Source: Hormiphora californensis (taxonomy: Eukaryota > Ctenophora > Tentaculata > Cydippida > Pleurobrachiidae). From it: a stretch of DNA of 64,000 bases. The position numbers were made by a program, and so were the translations under genes. Position 1 is the stretch's first letter; the number at the start of each line of letters is the position of its first letter. Location of the stretch: positions 3,320,345-3,384,344 of the forward strand of contig CM035361.1 of the NCBI GenBank assembly GCA_020137815.1. Reading direction: 5' to 3'. The notes beneath the pieces were generated by a model. The model made no database searches. It was not told the DNA's origin and saw only the letters and a list, made by a program, of their open reading frames with translations. This document shows positions 1 to 11,796 of this stretch, piece by piece.

Positions 1-2418
1 TTGACTAATTTGACAATTTAATCAACTTAATAGTGGGTTTTTTGAAAAATTTTTATACCAAGTTTTAGAAGGATAAAAACCCTAACTGGCAGTTTTTGCA
101 AAATTAAAATCGGCCAACTCAAACAGAAATTACAGCAGTTTTAAAGCAAAAATTCGGAACAGAACGAGCAGGTCTCCGCTGGAGAAAAAGTCACGTGACT
201 ACATGTAATAACTAGGACCATTTTACCCCATACATGTGCCATTTTACCCCGTGTGCCATTTTACCCCTTTCTACCCTAGACAACGATATAATGGTACTAA
301 ATCAAATAAATTGACAGAAGCTTTCGAGATCACTGTGTATCACGTCTTCAGCTACAACAAGTCAGATCAAAGTGATAGAAGACAAATATTTGGCGATGAT
401 CAATAGAAAGGCGCATAATGAGACCAATTAAAAATAATTATGTTCATGACAAAACACATAACTTCTTCTCTAAGAAACAAGCGAGCATTTATTGGGTAGT
501 TGGAAGGAACTAATAAAGTGTCATTTAATAGGCAGTGGGTTGGAAGGAACTAATATAGTTTCACCCAATGAGTAGTTGGATCTCAAAGCTCTCTCTTTCT
601 CTCCGAAGTGCAGTCACATGGGCCTCTCTCTCAGTAGATATTTAGCTTCTCTCCCCCTATTAACAGGGTAATATATGGACCAGTCACACAGAAGTTCTAT
701 AGGAACACTGCACTTTATAGAGCTGTTAGGAATTAATTAATGATAGAAAAAGAGAGAGGGAGAAAAACTAGAAGAGCAATAGAGCATGTTTAGCAGAAAA
801 GAACTTCACACCACTAAATAAGCTCTTCTCCGGGAGAAGAATAAATGTCAGATCTAGTGTAACAATGGTTGCTTCCGTGAGTATCCATCCAGCACTTTCT
901 CTCTCTCTCTCTGACTAGTGACTATCTCTCTCTGATCTCTCAAGTACTATCTAGCACTATCTCTCTGATCTCTCAAATACTATCCCCCTATCTAGCACTA
1001 TCTCGCTCTGATCTCTCAAGTACTATCCCCGGCCTATCTAGCACTCCCTTTGTCAATATCGCTAGACATATTTCAAGGAACGAACGATATACAGCTGAGA
1101 CGGACCACTACTACTGGATCGTATAAGATGACGGCTCACAACATGTACAACACACGTCTAGCTGACAGGCGTGAGAGGAGGAACATGTGTAATTAATAGG
1201 CTGTTCACAATTAATACTACTGCAGTCTTCATAATACAAGGGAGGACTGCCTGTCATGGGAGAGAGTCTGAACAGATACAATAATTTGCCTAGCTCGACT
1301 CCCCTTTTTGCGAGCTCCTTTTACAAATGTAAAGGAGGGTTAGAACATAACAAACAATAATAAGGTATAGGAGCGTATAAAATGAATAGAATCCCCCTAC
1401 TGGAACAGCAGTTATAGCTAGTAGCTTGCCTAGCTCAACCCCTTTTTTCGCGAGGGTTAGAGCTGGTTAGACCATAACAAATAGCAGCTACTTCTTCAGG
1501 TATTTTGTCGACTTATCAGCTAATGTACAGAGAGAGTAGGAGCTGCAGGACACAAAATTCTCATGCGATATAACTATAATATGTCTGTAACAATTTATAA
1601 CTTTTAATTGTGTGAGTTTTAACTGGACGATTAGAATTGGACAACTCGTCTAATTATTGTTAGATCTGCTCTGAGAACAAAAACCTAATTTGCAACAGAA
1701 GCACATAGTAAAGAGCTGATGATAATAAAAGATCTCATATAAAACTCTCATTGGTCATTTTCCTAGCGTGTGCCAAACCCGTTCCCGTGTTTGAAAGAAA
1801 GGGTCAGGGTGTGTACCATGGTATACCAGACTCAATTTGACTTGTATTGGCAATAAGGTATTCCGACGATTTAAGGCAAGGAGGTGTTCTGACAGCTAGG
1901 ATGGCGGGCTAGCTAGCTATTACACACAAAAGCAACTGACAACATTTGATCAAAGAAGAGGCATCTAATATAATACCGCACGATCGAAGACTGGAGAGGA
2001 GGGGTTTCAATTAATCAACAAACTCCAGTATGTAGTTGTCCGTCTCCCTAAATATTTGATCACGCGTCGAAGTGAGTAGATGTCAGTCGTGCACTTCATG
2101 AGTGCATGAAGCTTCATTTCTAGTATTACAAATAACATCTAGGTGTATGTAGAAGAGACCACAAGGTCTTTTTGATGAAATTTAGATGATACAAATTTTT
2201 GAACTTGGAAATTTTCTTGCTTTCGAAGCTACAAATCACTAAATCGAATTACCAAAATAATAAATCAACCGCCAGCGTATCACAGACCCGTCCTCTGAAA
2301 GAAGGGTCGATACGCCAGAATACTAAAGCAATGGAGGGGAAAACAGTCGTACCCGAGATCTCAGATTTCAGTGACGGCTATTCCCTTAAATCTCAAAATA
2401 TCAAAACAATGTACTTAC
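1..2418. other. No gene recognised; low-copy DNA left of the first exon
   Basis: I see no open frame with coding character or matched splice sites on either strand, apart from the exon that ends at 2419. Since that exon closes on a splice donor, this stretch is probably intron of the minus-strand gene, and further exons lie beyond the window. It holds short local duplications: three copies of a 'tgccattttacccc' motif near 219-270, a doubled 'ttggaaggaactaat' segment near 500-560, and a diverged doubling of 'cctagctc...ccctttttgcgag' near 1290 and 1430. Confidence 0.5.
931..1046. repeat. Short tandem array, about 46-50 bp unit
   Basis: Three imperfect copies of a unit containing 'gatctctcaagtactat' and 'ctatctagcactatctc'. 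The copies differ by small indels and merge into CT-rich sequence on the left. No function is evident. Confidence 0.7.
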
Positions 2419-3411
2419 TCATTTCCTGAAGGAGTCTCATGGTCTCAGTGATTCCCGTACTAGCACTGAACAGGTCAGCAGCTGTTGATTTGCTTCTTTG
2501 CATTGGAGACGGTTTGGTAAGATCCATTTCCTTGCCCTCCAGGACTTTGGGTGGTAGTGCCACTGATTTCACCTTACCCCAACTTGCCATGGTGATGTAT
2601 AACTCTGGGTACTGGGATATTATCTGGGTTTAACTATAAATGTTATATAGTGTCGACAGATGTTATCAATAGCAAATACCAGTTTCAACATAGTAGTTAG
2701 TAGGCCAAGATGTTGTGTATTTCAATATTTCTGTCAGCTTGTACAATTTATAAAGCTGTTACAGAACAAAAGAGCAACTGGTATATTGTAATTGTATCTG
2801 GATACGGTACCAAAGTACTTAGTATGTAAAGGTAGAGACTATGGATAGCTAGGTCGCGTAATGAAGGGAAAGCAAAACTGGTAAAGGTTATCTAAATTCT
2901 AAACAAAAGAGCTGCAGCTAGGTCATTTGAACCACGAATTGGGGAGTAACCCTTAGCAACAGAATTCAGAACTCAGCAACACACATGTGTTCCTACTCGT
3001 ATCTCTCACTTTTGTAAACATTTCATTTATGCCTAAGCATTTCAAATTTATGCTAATGTCCCTAAACGAAAAATGTTTCCACGACTTCTCTCTAATTATT
3101 TTTCATATCTCTCTCTTTCTCCCACTACTCTCTCTTTTTCTCTTCCGTGATCTTTATCTGACGTATATTTTGCCTGAACTTATATAAGTACATGATCTTC
3201 TCTCTCTATACTCTCTCTCTTTCTCTCTCTCTCTCTTTCTCTCTCTCTCCCTCTCTCTCTCTCTCTGATATTCATCCGTCTATCTCTCTTTCCCTCTCTC
3301 TCTCAGGATCACCGACACACATTTGGAAACCGTTTGGCAAATGCGCTTACAGCAGATTTCGAGTGGTTCGTGGGATAGTTTAGAGAGAGAAAGAGAAAGA
3401 GAGATAGATAG

Positions 3412-3455
<44 letters not shown>

Positions 3456-4893
3456 CGAAAAAGAGAGAGACTTTCAGTAGAGACTCCAGTATAATAGAGG
3501 AGAAGATCGGAACGATGAAATAAATAGCAGACATTAGAGACATGTTGACCTGGATTATAGTGCAGGATAAAAGCAGCAACAACAGCATCATACCAGTGCT
3601 ATGCAGAAATTTAAAAATGAAACAGTAAATCTTTAAAGAATTTAAAGTGAGAGAGAACAGCAGGGATTTTCACAAAAAGTTATCTGGATACTCCTTGATG
3701 GCTAACTAAAACTTTAGTGAAAACCGCATGTCTCTAGCATGTTTTGAAAATCGAGCTAACACATGCGAGACGCACCATAATGGGCCTATAATGGGCGTAA
3801 ATTCATATTGTACATGCAGTTACGCCCATTATGGGCCCATTATGGTGCGTCTCGCATGTGTTAGCTCAATTTTCAAAAACATGCTAGAGACATGCGGTTT
3901 TCACTAAAGTTTTAGTTAGCCATCAAGGAGTATCCAGATAACTTTTTGTGAAAATCCCTGCTGTTCTCTCTCACTTTAACAAAGCTCGACGTTTAGTATT
4001 TCTTTAAAGAATTTAACAAAGCTCGACGTTTAGTATTTCTAAGAACTAGGAAGAATTCTACATGCCCATTATCATGATGTATCTTAGGAGGAGTTGGACA
4101 CAACGACAACGACAACTGCACGTGTCTAATATAGTTGCATTATATGTTATGTGCAGATGCATAGCTTGAAGCAGGAAAACACAAGTTGTCGGGGGTGTTG
4201 CTGCTTTCAACAAACTGCGACGTGATGAAAAGGTACTGGACATCGTACTGGACATGTGGCCAGGAGCAAAAATGTGATGTTATAGAGGCCTTATTGTGAA
4301 CTGTGAAAATGAACAACATATACATCAACATGAGCTGTGACATGACAAAAGTGTGAAAATCTTTTAGACTACATGAATTCGCCAGCTTTTGTTTCCCTCC
4401 CTCTGTGTGTGTGTGTTTTTCTGGGCAAAGCACAATTCTATTAGAACCAACAAATTTTCCCGGGTGTTTATACAGGACAGTGCTGACAGACCAAATGCAA
4501 CATGTGACTTATTACACGGGTAATATATGACAAGTGGGCATGATGCATCAATATAAATGATGTTAGTGAAGGTCAATAAATAAGATCAGGAACCGACCGA
4601 ATCAGGAAATACTGGTCCCTGATCGGCTGATCACCAGTCACGTGACCTGAATAACGAGTTCTGATTGGTTGTTTACTTGATAAGATGATTTTAGTGAAGA
4701 TGTCAAGTAGGTCAAGGAAAATCCAGCTTGTTCTGGTCTTATGAGAGAAACAATAGAAGACACACACGACTTGAAATTAATATGGCTCACACGTCCATAA
4801 CACCATGACAAAAGAAGTCTGTTGTCTGCACTGTCAAATTGAATGAATGGTAGAAAATCTGAAGTGATTTTATGTAAGAAGAGAGGGAGAGAA

Positions 4894-4964
<71 letters not shown>

Positions 4965-7602
4965 AAAGAGAGAGCTGTGTGACATGTAGAAAATGAGCTA
5001 GAAGATGCGAGGACATATCTAGGAACACACACTGTATTAGTGACACGAATTATATCTTCTAGCTGAGATGCAGAGCTTATTTCAAACTTTATTATGAGTG
5101 GGAGAATAAAGAATATACACATTACACGGGGGATTACGGGGAGCTCGAAAGGAGAGCCCAGATCAATATTTTGGGGTTTGGGTTCGGGCGATTGGTTCGG
5201 GGCCACGTAATCCGCTGCCTAACACAGACCACATAAATCAGTTGGTAACATAGACAACTGGCGCGACCAAGATTGAGCTCACACACAGTGTGCGGGGGTC
5301 GCGCCAGGTGTCTATGTCACCAAGTACCATCCATGAGACAATTCTTCACATAAACATGGCATACAATCCAACGCAATTGAAAGTGGCTGAACAAAGTTGT
5401 CATTGCAGGATAAATAATAATTTTAGAATGTGTTAAGTTAAAAGTACAAAGCAAACAAGCACGAGGAAAACCTTAAAAACCATAAAAGCCTATAGTGGCA
5501 AAACACACACAATGGCAACGCCTACAACACTGCATCACGGCTTGAACCAAAAAAGCAGTTTATTACATCATGCACGGCAACTTTCTTATGGAGAGAATTA
5601 TGCAATTTGAAGTGCGACAAATGCCATATGACTCACAACCAGAAGACTCGATTATCAAATTATCAAAATGAGATTTGAACAAATTCACAGTACTGACATT
5701 CGACAGATCTCAAAATCCTAACACCGTCAATTTTCTACTAGTACTATTATTCTCTTGTTTTCTCTCTCTCTCCCTCACCCTCTCTTTCATTCCCTAAATT
5801 TCTAATAGTAGGGAAATTTCAGATCACATGAAGGATCATAGTAATTCTTCTTCTATTAAAGTGAAACGTGAGAGAGCAATCATTTCACACATTGCAAAGG
5901 TGGATATTTATTCCAAAGGACAACATAAATCGATCCACTAATAATAATGGCTTTAATACTGTTAATCGTTTTCACTAGCTCGTATTGAGAGTTTACTAGT
6001 AGCGCAGTAGTAACGAGTTGAAGATGATCAACGACGCATTTATTCGAGATCTCTCTAAAGTATTTTTAAACTTCTTTTACAATACAACTAACAGAGCGTG
6101 TTGTATCTAAATAGATACTGTACTAATGTGTCTATAGAAAAACGGAAATAATATCATTCATTGGTTTTGATACATGGTAATGATATTCATAACTCTGGTA
6201 TTTTCAAAAATATATGCTAGCTTAGTCCAAAAGTTAAACATTAATACTGATTTAGTCCGAATTAAGTTACAACATTATAACGGGTAGGTAATAATACTTA
6301 CGGTTTAGATAAAGACTGAAGAGAGTCTTGGTAAGACCAGCTGGTGCTGAAACCTTCCTCTTTATCTGGTTAAACCTGTCATACAGATCATCTTCGTCAT
6401 TGTTCTCTATCTCTGTGATCATATCCAACTTCCCAATTAGAGTGCCCGCATCTGAAGAATACAAGGTTGTCATTTCCTAGGTATTAGACAGGTTCCTCTA
6501 GGGTCACTGTCAGAGATGAGCGGATGCACTAAATGCACCAAAAACATTCTTTGCCGAAAATGTTTTGTACCAATTGAATAAAGGGTAAACTGCACTTTTG
6601 TGATGGGAACTAGAAGATACAGTCGGACCCCGATTTACCGGAATGCTCAGGGGGGGGGTTTTGCTCAATAAACCGGGGTGCCCGGCCTAGTATATCGGGG
6701 TCCGAAGCTGTACTGCATGCAATACACTCACTCATGGCGGCCCTCTCCCACAATCTCTTGCCAATAGTGGTACCTAACCGATGTGGTACAATAGGGGCTA
6801 TGTAGTTGGCAGCGGGGGTAGATCCTTCGTCAGTGATCACGGTCACCGGATTTGGGGAGACTGTCATGTTTTGACGAGACAATTACAATGTGGAAATGGA
6901 AACTAACCTTCTGGACGGTAGGCAACTGAGTGGCGTCGAGTCATATTTTTCGCACGGGACGGCATCTGCGTCATGGGTGCCACTTGGTCCTGTTAGAGTT
7001 TAGGTCAGGGAGAGTGGTGAGATATAGAGAGAGGGGTGAGAGATAGAGAGAGAGAGAGAGGGAAGAGTGGAGAAAGAGACAAAGACAGTTAGTGGCACAA
7101 ATGTTTTTTTCGTAGCTGCCAAGAATTCTCAGGAAAGCGTGGTAAAGAAGTTTAGACATTTTATAAGTACGTCTACTCAGAAACCACAGAGAGTTTCGAA
7201 AAAAAGTTTAAAAAAAGAGATGAAAGAGGAAGATTTGAAGACTGAAATCGATCTTCAGAAGATATTATGACGAGAAGAAAAAGAGGTAAAAAAGAGGAAG
7301 ACTGGAAAAGCTTTTAAACATGATATTAGTATCGGATAATTAAATTGTATAGACACACAGTGTTTATACTCATACAATTGAAGATGATTTAATATCGAAA
7401 GTGCTTTAACGCCCCCAAACCTACTGTGTGTTCCTTCGACTCCAATCCATTTCACATACAATTCACTGACACTTACCATGAGTTCATGTTCTTCATCATC
7501 ACTTACCATGAGTTCATGTTCCTCGTCATCACTGGAGGGTTCACTAACGGTAGTGCTGGAGGGCTGACTCAAGCTAGTCTCACTCAGGTTATAACGGCTC
7601 AT
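2419..7602 (-). CDS. Spliced gene of unknown function, 5 exons visible, 3' end outside the window
   Basis: Exons on the minus strand in transcript order: 7602-7507 (or to 7477, see below), 6989-6908, 6860-6732, 6451-6302 and 2604-2419. All four introns have AG acceptors and GTAAGT, GTTAGT or GTGAGT donors. Phases run 0, 1, 1, 1 and match at every join, and the last exon ends on a GTAAGT donor in phase 1, so the gene continues off the left edge. The start at 7602 is the first ATG after a stop-rich stretch. The translated part is about 214 residues: an acidic Ser/Glu-rich N-terminus (SDDEEHELM), a basic patch (TRRHSVAYR), a segment VPHRLGTTIGKRLWERA, then a hydrophilic helix-prone part (KLDMITEIENNDEDDLYDRF) and MASWGKVKSVALPPKVLEGK. 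I do not recognise a domain. It lacks a signal peptide and membrane segments, so a cytosolic or nuclear protein is inferred. The 3.7 kb intron 4 is loaded with mobile elements. Confidence 0.75.
3205..3470. repeat. (CT)n followed by (GA)n microsatellites
   Basis: CT-rich tract about 3205-3305 and GA-rich tract 3384-3470, separated by unique sequence. The pair is loosely inverted. Open frames across it encode only Leu/Ser or Arg/Glu repeats. It lies in intron 4 of the minus-strand gene. Confidence 0.85.
3642..3979. mobile_element. 338-bp near-perfect foldback (MITE-like)
   Basis: The left arm 3642-3800 is the reverse complement of 3820-3979 with only a few mismatches, leaving a 19-nt loop at 3801-3819. 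The arms begin with 'ttaaagtgagagagaacag' and a flanking TA could be the target duplication. The right flank carries a 37-bp tandem duplication (units containing 'aacaaagctcgacgttt' at about 3978 and 4015). There is no coding capacity, so it would be non-autonomous. The superfamily is not assignable from the ends alone. Confidence 0.8.
4587..4678 (+). mobile_element. hAT-type MITE copy 1, right terminus missing
   Basis: Begins with the terminal sequence CAGGAACCGACCGAA and follows the family consensus (internal TCACGTGAC, 'ctgattggttgtttactt'). It stops before the other inverted end. The flanks still match as a duplication: 'aataagat' at 4579-4586 and 'gataagat' at 4679-4686 (7 of 8). Compared with complete copies (24766-24874, 63603-63711) about 17 bp of the right end are gone while the target duplication remains. 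Confidence 0.85.
4893..4972. repeat. (GA)n microsatellite
   Basis: About 40 GA dinucleotides followed by a short A run. The apparent open frames here are Ser/Leu runs and not genes. Confidence 0.95.
5242..5323. mobile_element. Short palindromic element, TTGGTGAC family, copy 1
   Basis: Ends 'ttggtaacatagac' and 'gtctatgtcaccaa' are inverted. The core contains 'gcgcgaccaagattgagc' and 'gggggtcgcgccaggtg'. Related copies are at 29121-29189 and 54509-54563. No matching target duplication is visible at this copy, so it is probably old. Confidence 0.75.
6620..6710. mobile_element. 91-bp pogo/Tigger-like MITE
   Basis: Inverted ends CAGTCGGACCCCGAT and (reverse complement) CAGCTTCGGACCCCGAT, flanked by TA on both sides (6618-6619, 6711-6712). 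The TA duplication and CAGT-type ends fit the Tc1/mariner-pogo group (inference). A run of nine G lies inside. It sits in the intron 21 bp beyond the donor of exon 3 of the minus-strand gene. Confidence 0.7.
7471..7530 (-). repeat. 30-bp tandem duplication carrying two splice donors
   Basis: Two consecutive 30-bp copies (7471-7500, 7501-7530) differ by two bases. Each contains, on the minus strand, the end of exon 1 (codons for DDEEHELM) and a GTAAGT donor. The first donor gives a 32-codon exon, the second a 42-codon exon, and both leave phase 0. Confidence 0.85.
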
Positions 7603-8183
7603 AGTTTATAGATCTGCAGCAGATGTAGGAACATCAACGAAACAAATTAACAAACAAATATAATGGGTTGCAAGCATGCTAGTCAAATAAATACCGAATA
7701 GATACACAATGCAGCGTTAATCAGTCCAATACCTCAAGGACCCACCAATGTATACAGTTCGGAAAATCGTGTACAATAATAGTTGTAAAAAGAGAGCCCT
7801 ACTTCAGGGTGGCAAAAAGGAGAGGGAGAGCATGGATGCAGCTAGACGTGGCAAGTGAGAAAGATGCTATACACTATGGAGAGTTTAGCTGTATTTTGTT
7901 GTATGGAAGGAAAGCATGGATCTCGTGGTGAAGCTGCAGGAAGAATGGAGATTTATACGCGACCATTATATAAACTGAATTTTAACCACCCTGACTACAA
8001 TTAAACTCAGGTCTTTGAGAAAATCTCTTTTTTCTCTAGCCTGATCCTTCTCTATTCATCTACATTTCCATGTACTACTTTTCATCTGTACTAATATCTT
8101 TCTCTTTTGTCTGTCTACACCTTTTCCATCTCTCCTCGATAGTGTCCCTTTACTTGGAATTTTTATTCTAACCAAAAACAAAA

Positions 8184-8290
8184 CAGTCATCGGGGTCAAA
8201 TACTGTTAATTTCCTATATCGGGGGAAGTTTATCCTCCCGGTAAATCGGGGTTCCGGTAAATCGAGGCCCGGTAAATTGGGGTCCGACTG
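8184..8290. mobile_element. pogo-like MITE fragment related to 6620-6710
   Basis: The right end (reverse complement CAGTCGGACCCCAATTT) matches the TIR of the element at 6620 and is followed by TA. Inside are three short repeats of 'ccggtaaatcgggg'. The left end (CAGTCATCGGGGTC) is diverged and lacks TA, so that boundary is uncertain. Confidence 0.55.
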
Positions 8291-8524
8291 TACCACTATA
8301 TTCACAACAACAGTATACCAAAACTATATACCAAAACTATATACATACCACCACTATATTCATAACTATACACCAAAACTATATACCACCACTATATATT
8401 CACAACAGCAGTATACACATTTCAGTAGGGTAAGGACCGGTGCACTCAGCTCTGTGTACTGCAGTATCGTGAAAGCCTCAATACACACAACAACACTTAA
8501 TATGTGCAAACATCTCCAGATCGC

Positions 8525-8905
8525 TGATCCTATCTGTATCTATCTAGTAGCTCGTGACTGTATCTAGTATCTAGTGTCTGTATCTAGTATCTATCTAGTA
8601 GCTCCTATCTGTATCTATCTATCTGTATCTAGTATCTAGTATCTAGTGTCTGTATCTAGTATCTATCTAGTAGCTCCTATCTGTATCTATCTCGTATCTG
8701 TATCTCGTTACTGTATCTATAATCTAGTATCTAGTATCTGTATCTATCTAGTGTCTGTATCTATCTAGTGTCTGTATCTATCTAGTGTCTGTATCTATCT
8801 AGTGTCTGTATCTCGTGACTGTATCTATCTAATTTTTTTTAGTGTCTGTATCTATCTAGTATCTGTATCTAGTATCTGTATCTATCTAGTGACTGTATCT
8901 ATCTA
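8525..8905. repeat. TATCTAGTGTCTG minisatellite, block 1
   Basis: Interleaved 9- to 17-bp units built from 'tatctagt' and 'gtctgtatc', for example 'tagtgtctgtatctatc' repeated in a row. Period drift shows slippage between related short units. It is separated from a second block of the same repeat by about 580 bp of unique DNA. Confidence 0.9.
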
Positions 8906-9489
8906 GTGTCTAGTGTATACAAATTAAAAACAACAGCAGTTTTTAAGGTCTATACACATGTTTCATGGTGCCCCACGAGGAGGCACCAATCATCAGTAGA
9001 CAAAGATCAAAATGAGAATGAATTTTTTTTTGGGGGGGAAAAATTATTAAAAAGGAATAACAATCAAATTTATGTCTTCTTCCTCTACAGATAGAGCAGG
9101 TTGTAGTCCACACTGTCATCAACTCGACAAGGACGCCTTCCTCGGTATCCTCTAAGACTGATGATGGTCGTCTTCAACAGGCAAAATGCTAGCCTTTGTC
9201 TGAATGAATTGGGATAAAGTATGACTCCTTCATAAAACCAGTCAGTCAAACGTTCCTAGTTAGAATTAGTAGCTCCATTTCACGTCACATCTTCGTATCT
9301 TGGACCTCTAGATTCCCCAGTTTCAAAGTACGTCAACCATTTCCCTTTCTTGGAGTGTGTAATCTGTATTCCATTTTGATCATTGTTCCTCAAAACCAGA
9401 CGTCGTACGTGTCCTCAGATCCACAAGAGAGCTCAACCACAAATAAATTGAGGGAGCATTATAGCGAGTTTAGTAGATTGATGACAAGA

Positions 9490-9868
9490 TAGTGTCTAGT
9501 GTATGTATCTATCTAGTGTCTGTATCTAGTATCTCGTGTCTGTATCTAGTATCTAGTGTCTGTATCTATCTAGTGTCTGTATCTGTATCTATCTAGTGTC
9601 TGTATCAATCTAGTGACTGTATCTAGTATCTAGTGACTGTATCTAGTATCTCGTGACTGTATCTATCTCGTGACTGTATCTAGTATCTCGTGACCATATC
9701 TAGTATCTCGCGACTGTATCTAGTATCTCGTGACTGTATATCTAGTATCTAGTGTATCTATCTAGTATCTAGTGACTGTATCTAGTATCTAGTGACTGTA
9801 TCTAGTATCTAGTGTCTGTATCTATCTAGTGTCTGTATCTATCTAGTATCTCGTGACTGTATCTAGTA
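9490..9868. repeat. TATCTAGTGTCTG minisatellite, block 2
   Basis: Same unit family as 8525-8905, with more 'tcgtgactgtatctagta' variants. The two blocks may have been one array split by an insertion, or may have spread by local duplication. Confidence 0.9.
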
Positions 9869-10240
9869 TAATAATATGTACTGTGTGTTTTTAAATGACT
9901 GAGACTGTTCAAATCGACATAGCGTAAAAAGTTGTGAATATTTTGCTCTGAAAGTTTAGGGCAAGGTACATGGCTACCTGCCATTTATTGTACTTGAATT
10001 TCAGCAAAATCGGTCGTTCCTGAATGAACCTGTAGCCCAAAAACCTCCTCTAACTTTGAGCGCTCAGATCTCTGCAACCTGATGGGGTAGAGAGCTCAAA
10101 CTTTCACATTATGTTCATTAGACATTTTACAAACTTTTGGCTGCTTGGTTTGGCGATATCTTTTTTAGTTCCTTCGCAGGAACACGGCAAAGTGGTGTAA
10201 CTCGGCCTAATTGAGAGCATTTTTGCCCTTAGGTATCACG

Positions 10241-10800
10241 TATCACGTGTGGTGGTGGTGGTAATCAGCCCCCAGCCATGTGTTACACCGATTGTGTAAT
10301 TGGTGCTGAGTGCGGTTAAGCGTGGTGCTTCGTCAGCAGACGTGATCATAGTGTCTGAAATCGTTGACAAGGTCACGTGACTAGCTGTGGTGCTGAGTGT
10401 GGTAGAGCGTGACGCTTCGTCATGACAAGAGAGAGAGAGAGAGAGAGAGATAAAGAGATCGCAAAAGAAATAGAGAGAAAGGAAGAGAGTCACATCTTCT
10501 TCGTCATGACGAGAGTTATACTCAGCAGATAGAGAGAGCGAATTGGTGAAACTATAGACGTTGTTTTATGTCGAGATGTTCCACAGCTAATCACGTGACC
10601 TTGTAACAAAAAAGATAGAGACAGCAGGATGTAAAGGAAGAGAATTAGAAAAATTTGTCTGGATTTCAGCTTGTCAACGATTTCAGACACTATGATCACG
10701 TCTGCTGACGAAGCACCACGCTTAACCGCACTCAGCACCAATTACAAAATCGGTGTAACACATTGCTTGGGGATGATTACCCCCAGTAAGACACGTGATA
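10241..10800. mobile_element. 560-bp foldback with TATCACGTGT ends
   Basis: Ends 'tatcacgtgt' and 'acacgtgata' are inverted. The arms share 'gcggttaagcgtggtgcttc', 'gtctgaaatcgttgacaag' and 'aggtcacgtga' in opposite orientation over about 140 bp. The centre holds a short GA tract and 'cgtcatgac' palindromes. No coding capacity. No clear target duplication was found. Confidence 0.75.
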
Positions 10801-11796
10801 GAGGGATATCATACGACTCTTACTGAAGTTAGCAGGTGCTGATTGATTTCGCAATCGCTTACTGGAGTAAGCGACAGGTGCTGACTGTTTTCCAAAATAA
10901 CTCTTATTTTCTTGTAAGAGATATCAAGAGTAAGAGAATGGTGATTCCATTCTCTTGTGTGGTAAGCGCCGCTACTTAGCGACGTATAAACTCTTAAAAC
11001 TCTTAACTGACCGGGGATCACAGCATCTGGTCACGTGAAAGGTCACGTGATAAGTCCTAGTGCACAGGGATAGCCTGTGACTGCGTACATGTGATCAATA
11101 ACAGCCAATCAGAATGTGATGCGTGTGTCAGGAACTGGTCAAAGTGATACACAGGAGTTTGAGTAAGTAGAAGAAAGAACAACGATACCACAAAATCGAT
11201 CGTTATATATATCACACAGATTGCTTGCGGAGTAATCTCAGTATTACTCACGCGCAAGCCACAACACCCTTCTCACTCCTTCTGAGGCTCCAAACATCCC
11301 TCAAAATACAGACTAACATGACGTCTCTCGCACACCGTCTCCAAGATCAACTCCGACTCCACGAACTAACAGTGGGCCGCGCGTGGCGGGAACAGAGCAC
11401 GCCGCTAAATGCTAACAACTACAACTTTCCATAGAGCTCACCTCAAACTTCGCGCACTCACATATCGCGCACACAGCTCTCTCACACAGAGACAGAGACC
11501 CCGACAGTCAAACAGATCGCTCTCTCACACACACTGGCTAGGCGTGCTACAACCTGCCCTGACACTGACAGTCAACCAGCTCTCTCACTGCCCAGACATG
11601 GCCACGATCCAACTTGCCAAAACTTGCCTGGCAGACCACCTTTCTCTCTCCACACTGAATAACTAGACACCACACACAGGCTCTATTATATCATAAAAAG
11701 GGGTACAAATGAAGAGCTAAAACTTAACTCAGATATCTAATATCCTCAAACATCTCCATCTCTGAGATTCTCGCTCTGATCTCTCTCTCTCGTAAC

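Noticed and set aside
2439-2633. 64-codon plus-strand frame
   Set aside because: Antisense shadow of the minus-strand exon 2604-2419, which has matching splice sites and phase.
9093-9420. Minus-strand pieces with protein-like sequence between the two TATCTAGTG arrays
   Set aside because: Stops interrupt the frames and no acceptor or donor pair joins them. At most a pseudogene fragment.
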